Of a stretch of DNA of 64,000 nucleotides, positions 12,501 to 37,000 are shown piece after piece; the stretch's first letter is position 1, and every line of letters begins with the position of its first letter. Source of the stretch: Asterochloris sp. CNOR1 (taxonomy: Eukaryota > Chlorophyta > Trebouxiophyceae > Trebouxiales > Trebouxiaceae); NCBI GenBank assembly GCA_963969365.1, contig OZ017762.1, positions 930,001 to 994,000 of the forward strand, in the 5' to 3' direction. The notes under the pieces were generated by a model, which had not been told where the DNA came from, did no database searches, and saw nothing but the letters and a program-made list of their open reading frames with translations. A program made the position numbers and the translations under genes.

Positions 12501-14211
12501 CTATTATTGCACCATATTTCACAGTGACAGGAGGTTCTGTCGAGCCAGCCCTGGCTGCACATAAGCTGCCAGACGCTGTGACAGACGAAGGCCGGTGCCA
12601 GGTGTCCAAACACCTGCAAGAGCTGCCTCGATCGAGATTCAGCACACACAATGACCCGCTTGCAGCTGCATTGCACACAGCAGGTTGCTCTGCCTGGGAG
12701 TCAGGCACAGCGAACTGGCTCACTTGAGTTCCAGTGTGACCTCCTGCGCAAACACCTGGTCGCAGCTGCAGTAGCGTGCCAGGTCCAGGCGGCACTTGGC
12801 AATGGTCTGGCGCTGCTCGCCGCCCTTGCCCTGGCCCACTGCTTGCAGCTTGAGGCTGTACTCCTTGGGCAGGAAGCGGTGCCCGTCCTTCACCATGCTG
12901 GTGCTCTGCAGAGCAGCATGAGAGATGGTGTCAGTGTTGTGGAAGCAGCACAAGGCATTGTGATCGTCAGCACTGTTGACAAACCACCTGCATGAAAGTG
13001 CCCATGCTTGACAGAGCTGGCGTTCTGCAGCCTTAAGGTGAGCAGGTAAGCTGAGCCTTGTTGTGGACCCTTTTGTGGTTGATGCAGCAATTGTTCTGCC
13101 ACACTTGTGGTCTCCAGACAGCCTGGTCACCAACCATGCATCCCAGCAGAATGAGCAAGGAACTACCTGCAGAATGGGTTCTCCTAAAGCTGTTTTTGTG
13201 GCAGGGAGGACACTTGAGATGTCACATAGCTGTCTGCCATGCAGGCCCCTCAGCCTTACAGGGATCCAACAGCAGCCCCAGCAATACACGTCCATGAGGA
13301 AGCTCCCCAAAGATTGCTCCCTCAAGGGTATGCCCCTGACCTGCTTCAGCGTTTCGTCCCAGTACACAACATGCTCCTGCCCATCCACGAAGGCTGCTGC
13401 AGTGTACTGCAGCTTGGCTCCGCGCTGCCAGGCCAGGGAGCACTTGCTGGGACGTCCGGGCAGGTCACCTGCAGGTACCAGCATGAAATGCTTAAATGTA
13501 AAAACTGCTGTAGCTAATGGAAGAGCAGATGTATGACTTGCAGAACCAGCTGAACAAGTGTTCGAAGGCTTGCTGGGAGGCTCAGGCGGATGACATCTGG
13601 GCACCAGTGGGTAGAGTGTGGTGCCTGGCATCACTGGGGTGTTGCCATGCTTGGAAGCGCTGCGATACGGCTCTTTTGTCTGCCTGCATCCGCACGTTGC
13701 CATCCATGTTGCTTGGGGTTGTTAGACCTGTGCCAGCCAGACATTGCTTGCAGACAGCCAGTTGTCCACTTTGCTGTGAGGGGCGCCTGCCAATGATATC
13801 TCACCTGCCACACTGCGCCCAATGCAGTCTGCTTCCCTGCACAGCATCTGGCAGCATTCAGTTGACTCACCTTGCCATGCCTGCACTGAGCAAGCCTCCT
13901 GCTTGTGGCCTGAACCAAGCAAAGCGCCGCGGCATGCGCGAACAGGAAAGTGTGGGCGGAGCTATGGCATGCAGCAAGCGGAGAGATTCCAATGGGACCA
14001 GCAAATGCAATGAGAGCATGCCCGCCTGACACAACAGCCACCAGCAAAATAGATGATAGCATGCCAGTCTGGCATAATGCTATGTTCTGCTACTAGCAGA
14101 ACACTCACTGACTGAGTAGGGTACCAGCTCAAACTGGAAGCGCAGGGGCCTCCTGCCCAGTGCGCGCTGCTTGTAGTCCTTCAACCTCCTCCCCAAGGCC
14201 CGGCTGGACAT
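6562..14211 (-). CDS. NT-C2 domain and coiled-coil protein
   Basis: Exon 1 (14211-14109) and exon 2 (13468-13341) join as a GRRLKDYKQRALGRRPLRF start followed by SDLPGRPSKCSLAWQRGAK. With exon 3 (12905-12724; LPKEYSLKLQ, RYCSCDQVFAQEVTLEL) and exon 4 (12264-12126; LDGMTDLSCMS) they form an N-terminal C2 (NT-C2/EEIG1-EHBP1) domain of about 180 residues. This fold is known for membrane or cytoskeletal contact. Low-complexity exons follow at 11803-11624, 11152-11039, 10076-9928, 9269-9134, 8895-8783, 8726-about 8665 and 8370-8278. The C-terminus is coiled coil: 7889-7762 (REEDCEALRERCIVLLRERD), 7145-7003 and 6684-6562 (LTTLETEFYAIQEDL). Phases agree at most junctions; the link between 8665 and 8370 and possible microexons near 10460 remain open. 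Upstream in-frame ATGs at 14235 and 14337 are alternatives. The organisation resembles plant NT-C2 proteins with long coiled coils; the exact role is unknown. Confidence 0.75.
7225..7650 (-). repeat. Tandem repeat of about 116 bp seeded by an exon acceptor
   Basis: Units begin with TTGGCATGCACTGCAGGCA at about 7262, 7376 and 7492, giving a period near 116 bp, with a degraded fourth unit after 7606. Each unit also carries ATCATCCATGCACATTG and CAGGCCTCACCTGA. The first unit is preceded by a copy (7218-7262) of the 5' end of the coiled-coil exon at 7145 (AGCAGCTT, then GTCAGCATGGCCTTGG). The array therefore seems to have started from that exon's acceptor junction. Confidence 0.85.
9300..9640 (-). 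repeat. Three diverged tandem units of about 120 bp in an intron
   Basis: Units are recognised by GTGGCCACTGCAGAAG at about 9315, GTGCGGTCCTCAGAAG at about 9413 and GCGTGCTCTACAGAAG at about 9544, each followed by a GGGC(A/C)TG(C)-type block. They lie immediately upstream, in gene direction, of the exon 9269-9134. No ORF shared by the three units was found. Confidence 0.55.
10280..11040 (-). repeat. Array of diverged units of about 100 bp, each with a donor-like site
   Basis: On the minus strand, units share GCAGCC..., a short variable stretch, then CCTGGTGAG or a close variant. They occur near 11020, 10945, 10845, 10750, 10635, 10545 and 10455, with possible further ones near 10415 and 10300. 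Each looks like an acceptor, a piece of 15-25 nt and a donor, i.e. a microexon-like cassette. They lie between exon 11152-11039 and exon 10076-9928, which are already in phase with each other. Any cassette whose length is a multiple of three could be included without a frame change. Confidence 0.6.
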
Positions 14212-15285
14212 GCTGCGTTCTGCTGCCTGTGGCATATGTGCCTGGGCTGGGGTGTCTGCACCTGGGGGGCCTGGACCGGCAGACTCAACTGACACTCTCA
14301 GCTCTGCGTGCTGCAAGGGTGCACGTGATCTGCGCAAATTCCTTCTGCCCTTGTGCTGAGTCAGTGCTGTGCGGAGTAAGCATCAAGAAAGCTGGATAAT
14401 CTGTGCGCTTGTAACAGATCTGGAGTGCTCCACAGGACCGCTTTTCTGAGGTCTTCTCACGCTGTTGGATGGGCTAGGCGGGAGACCATGGCATGAAGCG
14501 TTCTTTGTTATGGGCTGCATGCTGGATCTGGCTGGGGATGCATGACTCCCCTCATCCGATCAAAGCCTGGATGCCTGTTCGTCCCCTGCTTAGTGAGAGC
14601 ACTGTACAGCTCTCCCACTAGGAGTCGGCAATGCCAGAGCGCGTCCAACATTCAACGGCTCTGCAGTTGACTAATCATGCCAAGACTTGGAGCTAGTGAC
14701 GCCGGCTTCACCTCATATGACCTTCTGCAGCCGTCTGGGCACGCCTTGCTGGGCTACTTTCGCTGGTGTTCATTGTCTCCCTTGGAGATAATGTGCAGCT
14801 TCACACATCTGTTGGACGAGGAGGGCTAGAGGAGCAGACTCATGTGTAGTAGAAGAGGGGAAGGGCAGTTCACAGGGCAGTTCACAGAGGGGCACTCCTC
14901 ATGTCATGTGCACACTGCATGAGCACTCCCAAGTACTGTGACTTGGGGATTTGTACGTCTGCAAGTGCGCTTGCAGCCTTTTATGAATGGATCTAAGTTT
15001 CTAGCTGTCAACAGCAAACATATTGGGTTCAAGATTTGGCATCGCCATCAATTTGGGTGGCACCACCACACCTTGCACCTGACGCACACAGCATGCGAGC
15101 TGCTGGCTGTGGGGGGTGACGAGGGATGAGCTGCTGCTGCTGCAACGTGCGCAGTAGAGAGGTGCAGCCGCAGCTGGATTGCCTGCAAGGCGCCCACCAC
15201 AGCTGAGGATGCACTGCACTGCTGAGCACGACGCTTGGGGCTGTTGCTGCTGCTGTTCTGCACGCCCAGCGCAGACTGGCGCAAA
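14212..15285. other. Intergenic region between two minus-strand genes
   Basis: This stretch should hold the 3' UTR of the protein kinase gene (high side) and the promoter and 5' UTR of the NT-C2 gene (low side). The only visible structure is a short tandem duplication of GGGCAGTTCACAG at about 14865-14887. I found no further coding exon, tRNA or conserved element. Confidence 0.6.
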
Positions 15286-27560
<12,275 letters not shown>

Positions 27561-28289
27561 GCCCCAGCGCTTGCAGTGCCCTCAGGCAGCTGTCCTGCGC
27601 CTCTGAGATGGGCTGTGTGCGTTCAGATTGGTGCAGTGGCCTGCTGCCGGGTGCACAGTGAGCTGCCTGCGGCAATGCAGCATGAAAAGGTCAGAAAGGT
27701 CGGCAGGTGCCGCACCAATCCTGGCGGGAGCCAGGGCGCGCAGTGCTGCTGGTGGAGCATTTTGCCTGCCATGCCACAGCAGATTAATCATGACGCCAGG
27801 TCTAAACGATGCGCTCTGTGCTGGGGCAGCATGTGACTGCCGCACCTGCCCTGTGCTTGATGGAGTGATTAGGGCAGTGCTGGTGCTGCCTCTGGCTGAA
27901 TTAAGGGATTGGGCCTGGGACAGGCCTGCACAACTGTTTTAGGTGGGCAACCCCGAATGGGGACTGCAGATGCACAGCTGATGCCGGCAAGCTTGTGATG
28001 CCGCGGCAATGCCGTAGCTAGCCCGGTCTGGACTCCGGGCACCTCGGTTCACCAGTGACACTCCATGCAGGAGCTCCTTTACGTGCTGCCTACCATCCCA
28101 ATCAGGCTGATTTGGCAGCGCGAAATGGCAGGAGCTCAAACCCTATAGAAACCCGGGCAGAAAGAAAGCATTCATCCACGCATTTCATCAGGAGAGGACT
28201 GCCTACGTTGCTTTCACGACTGCAACTGTACTTGCAGCCCCCTTTCCAGAGAGCTTTTCCGAGAGAGCAGCTCACAGATTGTGTGAGAT
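27561..28289. promoter_or_regulatory. Shared upstream region of PKG (-) and sufB (+)
   Basis: The two start codons are head-to-head, 729 bp apart, so both promoters and both 5' UTRs should lie here. I do not see a clear TATA box or a recognisable operator. A G/C-rich partly self-complementary stretch lies around 28000-28050 (CCGGTCTGGACTCCGGG). Coordinated expression is possible but not shown by the sequence. Confidence 0.6.
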
Positions 28290-31200
28290 ATGCATCTGCC
28301 CAGCTCCACTCGCCTCAGCAGCAACAGCAGCAGGAGCAGTGCATATGCCCTGCCTGCACCCCAACAGCACAGCCTGCCCAGCACGCAGCTGCCTGGGCGC
28401 AGCTGCCGAGGCCGGCCAGGGCGCAGTTGCTGCCTGCATGTGGCAGCTGCTGCTGCCACGCTGGAGCAGGAGGTCCTGAGAGAGGATCCTGTACTGCGGC
28501 AGAAGAAGGAGCTGCAGCAGATGATGGACAGGGACTACAAGGTGCGCGGTGACGCAATGCAGATATACATGCGTGGCTGCTTGCTGCAGCCTGCTGTGAC
28601 TGCCCTTAGCAAGACCCTGACTCTGATTCATCGTCCCATCTTTTGGGACTGTATATCGTCGCAGCTTGCCTTGCGTAGGTGGCGACTGCAATGCATCAGG
28701 CCATAAACGCCTTCCTGCTTGCCTGCCATGCAACCCCCCAGTGGGCATCACGCGTTAACGCAACAAAATTGCTTGCCGTGATGACAGTCGGCCATCAAGT
28801 CATCACAAGTGCGAGACCTCTGGTTGCTGCTGCTCATCTGTCCAGGTGACTCTGCCTGCAGGATGGATGGAAGACTATCATCGAGTCAGAGACCTTTGCC
28901 AAGGGCCTGAACGAGGAGGTGGTGCGGGCCATCTCAGCCAAGAAGGAGGAGCCAGAGTGGCTGCTGGACTTCAGATTGAAGGCCTACAAGTGAGGCTGCT
29001 GGTGCTTGCCCAGCGCCTATTGTGATGTGGATGGTAGCTGCAGTGGCCCCTGCACTGGGCACTGTGCCACCGGCTGGCTGCTGGATCTGGGAACAAAGAT
29101 GTTCAACCGGGGCTCCTAGTGTACGCTGAATGTCTCTTTGCCTGTGGATTGCAGCTGCGGAGGGCATGGCATAATGCTCTGCAATGGCCATTGTGCCACT
29201 CAATGCCTGCAGCCCTGGCCATACAGTTGCGTCTGGAGGCCTGCACATGTGTAGCTGCAGCCCAGGTCGCTCGCAGATCTTGTGTATCGTCTCTAGGCTA
29301 GATCAGCTTCCTGCTTTGAAGGTATGTGCTGTGCTTGGTAGACATTGGGCTTGGCCTGTTCCCCAAGCTAGCATTCATGCCCTCTGCAGGCGATGGTTGA
29401 CGATGTATGAGCCCCGCTGGAGCGACAATTCTTACCCCGACTTTGACTATCAAAACATCAGCTACTACAGCGCCCCCAAGCGCCGCCCTCAGCTCGACTC
29501 CATTGAGGAGGTGGACCCAGCACTCAGGCAGACATGGGAGCGCTTGAACATCCCAGTGGAAGAGCAGAAGAGGCTGGCCAATGTCAAGCCAGTAAGGCTG
29601 TTTGTTTTGCTATCTGTCTTATTACCTGACGTCCTTGCTGCAGATGGCCGGTGTCGCAGTTCTGTTTTGGCAGCTTTCTGTGTGGGCATGTGAAGTGCTG
29701 CTGCTCAGCAGTGCAACGTGCATTTTGCAGGTGGCCAAGCAGCCTGCATTTGGACTCAGTTCCTGTGGCTTCCGGGCTGCGATGTTGTGCTCGCCACTTT
29801 TGGCAGTAATCTGCTTCTTGCAGGATGCGCACACTTTCGTCCAGTGCACGCTGTGATGCAGCATGATGGCTTCTGGAGTGCCCCTCATCACAACTTTTTG
29901 GTCTTCGCAGGTGGCGCGTGATCTGGTGTTTGACTCGGTCTCGGTGGCCACCACCTTCAAGGAGGAGCTGGGCAGGGCCGGCGTGTTGTTCATGAGCATC
30001 AGCGAGGCCGTGCACAAGTTCCCTGAGCTGGTCAAGAAGCACCTGGGGACAGTGGTGAGCCTGGCTGCAAAAAACAAAGCACTACGGTTGTGGGGAATAA
30101 CCCAATAGCTTGTTATACACGAAGTAGCCTTTCTGGTCATAAAAAAGGATATCAAGCAAACCATTAGCTGCAATACCTACAACAGTGCCCAACAAGCCAT
30201 GAAGGAATTTGTCCAGTAGTTCCAGTACTGGGGGACAGTGGTGAGCCTGGCTTCAGTAGAACATGAAGCACTGGGGGACAGTGGTGAGCCTGGCTGCTGA
30301 GAGTGTTGGGGTGCATGCTACATGAGGGGCCAGCAGTGCTGTCTCCGGACCACTTGCCTGTCCTGTGTGTGGGTCCTCCTCCAGGGCAAGAATGACCCGG
30401 TGGTGTGCCTCTGTGTGTGCAGCAGCTTCTGTCCTGGTGTGCTGCATCTTGCGTGCAGTACATGAGTTGGGCAGGTGAAGGCCGGCCCATGTGACACTGC
30501 ACAGCCATCTGGCTGCCAAGCGGCACTGCTGAGCCCTGACTTCAGCAATGTTCACTGCTGCGGTCACCCTGCTCCTGTAGGTTCCTCCAGCAGACAACTA
30601 CTTTGCCGCCCTTAACTCGGCCGTCTTCACTGACGGGTCGTTTGTGTACATCCCCAAGGGGGTGGACTGCCCCATGGAGCTGTCCACCTACTTCCGCATC
30701 AATGCAGAGGAGAGTGGGCAGGTGAGCCGCCTCTTGCAGCCCAAGTGTCTGCAGCCCAAGCGGTCGTGGGGAGTAGGGTGCAGAGGGTAGACATGTATGT
30801 GGATTCTGTTTGACAGTACTGTTTGTCAACTTGCAAATCAATGCAGAGTTGTGCAGGTAGGTGAGGTGCTGCATACAACTGGTCTGGTGTGATCTCATCA
30901 AGGCAGAGGGGACATGCAAGCGGTCCCTGCTATCTGTAGGGTCTGCAGGTTTGATGCTTGAGAATGCTGTCCACCTGTGTTGCATCAAACCAGAGGGGAC
31001 CGGGCTCAGTCTTCTCAGGCCCCAAACGTCAGCAGGGCCTGAGCTGGCAACTGGGGCAATATTGGAGACAGTCCCCTTTCTGGGAGCAGCTTCTGAGGCT
31101 CCGTAGAATGTTGGGCAACTGCTGTTTGTGGACCATCATCTGCTGAAACATCTGCAGGGACAGCCTGGATTGCAACACATGCTGGCATGCTGCGGGGGCA

Positions 31201-33512
31201 ATCCTGTGCACCATGTCTTGCTGCCGTGAAGGGCCAGCGCCCAGGAGGGCTGCAGGCCCACTGCTACGTGGACACGCCTTGAGCACGGATGCCTGACCTG
31301 CAATGCTGTGTGAGATGCCCTCTGACCTGTTTCCTTCTGTGTGGTGCAGTTTGAGCGCACTCTGATTGTGGCAGATGAGGGCGCCAAAGTGAGCTACCTG
31401 GAGGGCTGCACAGCGCCTTCATACGACAAAAACCAGGTGAGGGTTGGCCTGGAGCTGGTGGTGCTGCATCGCATTTGCCCAGCTGTCAGCTGCAGTGACG
31501 CTGGCACATGGCAATGCTGCGCCAAGACATCGTGCACTACCGTAGCAGCACCGGGCTTGGAGTGACTGCTGTGCAGAAGGATAGCACTTCGTGTGCCCCT
31601 ACCTGCGCGGGATGCTCAGCCAGCGCGCAGCCTGTGTACCTGAGGCAGCCTCTCAACTTCCAGGCTCTTCCTGCAGCTGCATGCTGCGGTGTGGGAGCTT
31701 TGCGCTGCCTGCGCCACAGGCTTCATTGCTTGACTTCGAGCTGTTGTGCCTTCGTGCAGCTGCACGCCGCTGTGGTGGAGCTCTCGGCTGCCAAGGACTC
31801 GGAGATCAAGTACAGCACCGTCCAGAACTGGTACCCCGGCGATGCTGAGGGCAAGGGCGGGATCTACAACTTTGTGACCAAAAGGGCACTGTGCCATGGG
31901 GCCAACTCCAAGGTCTCCTGGACGCAGGTGAGCAGGCTGTGTTGGGGCTCGGTGGGTGCGGAGAAGGCTGATGTGTGCAGGGGAGCATGGAAGTCTAAAC
32001 CTTTGCATGCGAGCCCTGCTGGGCTGACACGCTGCGCTTGTGCGCTGTCAGGAGGCCAGGGCAAGCTGGGCAGCACTTTGCGACTTGCCAGTGAGGTGCA
32101 AAGCATGCTACCACCTGAAGAAAAGTGCTAGTTCTCAGGTGGTGCACAAATGCCGTGTCAACTTAGGCAACATTGCGGCATGCCGGGGCCCTGCAGGAGT
32201 GTTTGCACTTGCATGCTTGTTGTTGAGGTGACTGGGCAGCTGCGACTGGCAGATGCAGGCTCGGTTGTGCCTCAAGGGCTCCTCAGATCTGGCAGCAACT
32301 TTGCCTAAGCAACTACCTGAATTTCGTGATGTTCATGTATGCTGCGGTTGTACAGACCAGCTTCAGCCAGCACAGCTCCAAGATGCTCTCTGATGGCCGC
32401 CTGTTGGATGCCCTTGGCATGGCTGCTGCAGGTGGAGACGGGATCGGCCATCACCTGGAAGTACCCCAGCTGCATCCTCAAGGGTGACAACTCCGCAGGG
32501 GAGTTCTTCAGCGTAGCGCTGACCAACAACATGCAGCAGGCCGACACAGGCACCAAAATGGTGCACATCGGCAAGAACACGCGCAGCCGCATCGTCAGCA
32601 AAGGCATCTCTGCTGGCAAGTCCAGGAATGCGTACAGGTGAGCACGGCTTGCTGCGGCTGCAAAGTGAGGGTTTGTCCATGTCAGACAGCTGCTTTGGTG
32701 TGTAGCCGCCCATGAGCCGCATCGTCAGCATGGGCCACTCCGCTATCTTCCCCAGACGCCTGTTGGACACAGTATGAGGCTCCCCAGCAAACGAGGCTGT
32801 GGCTGCTCAGCTGAACATGCTGCACCTTCCTCACGACAGCTGCTGGCTGTTACCAGGCTTTGTCCACATGCCTAGACCAGGCGGTCGGTATCATTACAGG
32901 TCGTGCCCCACACCATCATCGTGGGACATGTCAGGTTGCCTATGACAGGCCCTCAGGTCCAGACCATTGGGACAATGTTCTGATGCTTGCTCTCATGGCT
33001 GCAGGGGACAGGTGCAGATCCAGCCCACAGCAGTTGGTGCCCGCAACCACTCCCAGTGTGACAGCATGCTCATTGGGGACACAGCGCAGGCCAACACATA
33101 CCCTTACATCCAGGTGAGCTGCGCTCTTGTGTATCTGCTGCAGCTGCCTGTTCAGTGCGAGTGAGGTGGTTCTGGTTGGCATCTGCTGCTTCTTGAGCAG
33201 TCTCAGACTGACTGGTGAAGCAAACTGCTGGTTTTGAGCAGTACTTCTTGGGCATTCATTGTATGAATCAGCAAGCAATTGCTCCTGACGCAGGTGAGGG
33301 ATCCTTCTGCCAGAGTGGAGCATGAGGCATCCACCTCAAAGATTGGGGAGGACCAGCTGTTCTACTTTCAGCAGAGGGGCATTGAGGCAGAGGAGGCAGT
33401 CAGCCTCATTATTGGCGGCTTCTGCAGAGAGGTGTTCGATGAGCTGCCACAGGAGTTTGCATCAGAGGTTAGCGGCCTGATGAGCCTGAAGTTGGAAGGC
33501 TCAGTGGGCTGA
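28290..33512 (+). CDS. sufB: Plastid Fe-S cluster scaffold protein SufB
   Basis: Ten exons (28290-28541, 28862-28989, 29390-29591, 29911-30054, 30581-30721, 31350-31436, 31760-31927, 32432-32637, 33005-33113, 33294-33512) give 551 residues in one frame, close to plant SufB length. The first 60 residues are Ser/Arg/Ala/Gln-rich, as in a chloroplast transit peptide. Hallmarks in order: [134 protein letters not shown] and [17 protein letters not shown]. In the SUF system SufB works with SufC and SufD as the scaffold on which plastid clusters are assembled; the Cys of QCDS and the HE pair are known functional positions and are kept. A segment usually written GAHTFPY reads QANTYPY here. Introns contain several decayed junction copies. 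Confidence 0.97.
30226..30298 (+). repeat. Two copies of sufB exon 4 donor
   Basis: The junction CTGGGGACAGTG/GTGAGCCTGGC at 30043-30064 recurs as CTGGGGGACAGTGGTGAGCC at 30228-30248 and again at 30271-30291, in each case continuing TGGCT. Both copies are inside the next intron, retain the GTGAGC donor and are very similar to each other. Confidence 0.9.
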
Positions 33513-34080
33513 GAACATATGCCGTGCTGCCTGCCACCAGACAGATAACCTTTCATGTACTCCTGACGTGAGACTGAGGCACACTGATTTTGTTTGAATA
33601 CTCATCCTGCTGATGATGACATTTGACAGGAATGCCCTGTTGTTGATGCAGCACATTGCTGGCCTCCGTCCTGCTGCTGCTTGTGGCTATCTGCCTACTC
33701 TCCTCCCAACCATGAATTCCGACCCTCACTCCTGTTGGGGTCAAGACTGGGGTGACCCAAACACTTCCAGCCTGTGCAAATCCCGAGTGACGGTGTGAAC
33801 GTCTGCCTGGCTTGCTGGTGTCTGCCGACTGGCTGCTCTGGTTCCTGAGGAGCCCATCTGGGGAGTTCGAGGCGGGACTTCACGCAGGACAAACGAGGGG
33901 CTAGAAGCTGTGTGGGCTTGCATGTCGCCAGCTGCTGGAACATCGTTGAATGCCATCCTGATGCGCTCATCCTACAGGCCAGCAGCTACATGTGTGAAGG
34001 CAGCACTATTGCACTGATGTGTGACTGCATGGCAAGGCTACCAGGTGGGCGCCATGCACAGACACTAGCAGCATGACCCG
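33513..34080. other. Convergent intergenic region
   Basis: This stretch lies between the sufB stop and the stop of the minus-strand gene at 34081. It should hold both 3' UTRs. I see no open exon with recognisable motifs, no repeat and no RNA gene here. Confidence 0.55.
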
Positions 34081-37000
34081 CTAGGTTGAAAAGTCTCTGG
34101 TTGAGAAGAGGAGCATTTCATTGAGCCACAAGGTGGCCGCAATAATTGGCCTTCCTCCTGACAATCCCCCATGTACAGCCAGCTCGGTCATGACCGCTCA
34201 GCTGTTCTTACGTAAGCTCCTGCTTGCAGCTTTGCTGACAACGGGACGCTGGATCAATGCCTGCACTGAGACATTGCTACAAAATGCTCCCTCTCCAGCC
34301 CATGAGGCAATGCCATGCTCACCGCCACGAGGTGGTGAGCCTTCTCTTCCCTCGCCTCCAGCATGCACAACTGCAGGGCATACTCAAAGCCGCTCAGCTG
34401 CTCCCACTGCTCAGAATGGGTCAGGTCTGGCTTCTGCTCCTCCTCCTCCCCTGCTGCTGTGCTGATTTGGATGGCAAACTTCAGCAGGTCCTCTTGCGCT
34501 TTGCTGGCTGGGTCCCTGGCGCTGCTGGCACGCTGCACTGCAGACAGCAGGCGCAGAGGTTGCTCATCGGTGCCATCTGCAGGAGATGCTGACAGGCACT
34601 AGCCTGTGTGCTGCACTGCAGGCAGGGGCATGACAGCATGAGTGTCCATGCTGCAGGAGACACCTGCCCGCAGTCAGTTGGTGCTGCTGGGACGGTGTTG
34701 TCGCCAGCAGGGGAACAGAATTGCAGCTTCTGCAAATGCTATTCAGCTCACAGAATAAATGAAAACATTGCAGTGGATTGAAAGGACAGCTAAAGGCAGC
34801 TAACGAATGAACAAGCATGGCAGCAATTGGCTGCCCCTTTGCACTGTCCTTTATGCATGTGGAAAATGATCACAAGTGTTTTACAAGTTCCATCAGCGCC
34901 CGCAGGACCCGCACCTAGCCTACTTGCGCTGCTGCCTGCTGGGCCGCTGCTGGGCGAGGCTGCGCTGCTGCTGTGCTGAGCAGGGGTGCATGCGCCGCTT
35001 GCCTCGATGGTGGAGCCTGCAGCACCGCAAGCAGGACTTAGCTATCTGTATGACAAGGCTTTGCCACACATGGAGAGGTCCTGCTTGCACGCATGAGGAT
35101 GCCCGCAATGCCTGCCCAGCCCCACTGACAGGCACCCATCACTGCTTCCTGCATGATGCACTGACGCAGTAAAGATGCCAGGCAAGACACAAGGTGATGC
35201 AAGCAACAACAGCTGCTTGAGCGACCAGCTGCCACCAAATCCGGCAATACCAGGCTACACATGAGCAAGTCGTGCACTTGAGGACCCGGCAGGACCCCAG
35301 AGTTGCATACAGCGCAATCTCACCTGCTTTGACGGCGAAGATGACCAGAGCAGGCTGCATGTCGCTGTCGCCCAGTCCCAGGCTCTGCAGAAACCAAATT
35401 AGCATCAATGAGGTCCAAGCCAACATGGGGCACCCTGCTGTTTGCAGCAACAGGTTGCACCCATGTTGATGCATCTGTTCTGTGACTGTGGGTAAGCTTG
35501 TTTGCACCATTGCCCCTGGTTGCTGCAGCGCGTTTGGCAATCATGGCGACACCAGCGCTGGGTGCATCAGCTGTCTTGAGCATAGCTATGTGCAACAGAA
35601 AGTCACGAGATGTTTCACAACTGGGAGTTGGACCCGTCAAGTCTCAAAAACCTAAGGCCTGAAAAATTCGAGACGTGCTGCATCTGCAGAGTGCAGCTGC
35701 GCCCATGCTTGGGCGTGCCCAGAAACCACACAGGTGCTGCTCAGCTCTCCCTCTGTGTCGACAGTATGTGCGCTCGAGCAGACGTCATGCCAAGGCACCA
35801 AATATGTGTGGCCACTTCTCCCCTTGTTTGTGAAGGACGTGCACATGAGCACATCAGAGTAGCAAGTATGGTCTGGGCAGGCCAACTTGCGCCAGCTTCT
35901 GGATTCCTCTCACCTGCAAGTTGGACCAGTCCCGGCCGATGACATCCTGCATCTGCCACGTGTAGCTGTGCCCATGCTGTGTGGTGCTTAGGCATCCCGC
36001 CCTGTGCCCCTTAGCTGGTCAGCAATGCTGCCAACAATGCATTTGTGCACTGCGTATGGGTACCTTCACAGACTTTCACTGCACCTGAGAGGTGGCCCAG
36101 TCCAGTCCAATGATGTCCTGCATCTGCAGCGTGTGGCTGCCTGCCACCTCGTCGTCCTCATGGTAGGTGCCATCATCCAGGACCTGCAATGCACATGGGC
36201 TTGCCATGAGTTGAACTTCATGAGCAGTGGCAGGGTCGCCATAGCCAAGGCCAACTTGGGTCTACCGCCGGAACCTTGCCTGCTGTGCTGCACAGCTGGT
36301 TGGCTATGGGTCAGCAGGCTAAGGGACATCAATAAATGCATGCACTTGGAGCTGGCGCCTGACTCCAAGTAGGACGGCTTTCTATATGAGGCATGTATAG
36401 CAATCTTCCCATGATGTGCAGCCTGCTGCAGGGGGCCAGTTCTCAGGGCCTCGCATGGGCACCACTGCTTGGAGAGCTGACGCTTGCTGGTCTAGTGGGG
36501 GTACCACACTGCAAATGCTGCAGAGGGCATTGTTGAGCTCACAGAAACTGTGCCTGCCACACCTGGCAGGTATGGGGGGCCCCGGCTTCTAGATGGGACC
36601 TGCTTCTCATGACAGATGCCAGCGATCAGATTGTGCAGGGGACCTGACACTGCACAAAGCTACCCGGACTGTGTCCTGCACATCATACCCTCAGCAGCAG
36701 GTTGCATGCTCATAACTCACGCAGCGTACTGCATAACATAAGACGCCGGCAGGGGTAGCATCTGGTCCGCAGCCCAGATCATGCTGAACCGCTGCTGCCT
36801 GGTGGCCAGCGCACCCCTGTCACCAGCCTGGTCAGCAGCCAGCTCGTGAGCCAGCGCGCATGCACAGCATGCCACGAGTGGCATAAGGCCCCATACCTCT
36901 GGTGACCCCAGAGATCAACCTGGTGCGTAAGCCCACCACCAGTCCACCCTGACTCTTGCTGGGCTGCCAGCGCTGAGTTGCCTGCTCACCGCCAAGCTCC

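Noticed and set aside
12720-13703. Long minus-strand open frame of 327 codons
   Set aside because: It runs through two real exons of the NT-C2 gene and the intron between them; the splice sites and phases at 13341 and 12905 explain it better.
28000-28050. Possible tRNA or structured RNA upstream of sufB
   Set aside because: There is a short G/C-rich inverted repeat but no cloverleaf and no known RNA motif.
35900-35960. Additional exon reading DVIGRDW in the unknown gene
   Set aside because: It duplicates the IIGLDW exon end; the frame from 36085 to the exon near 35384 closes without it.
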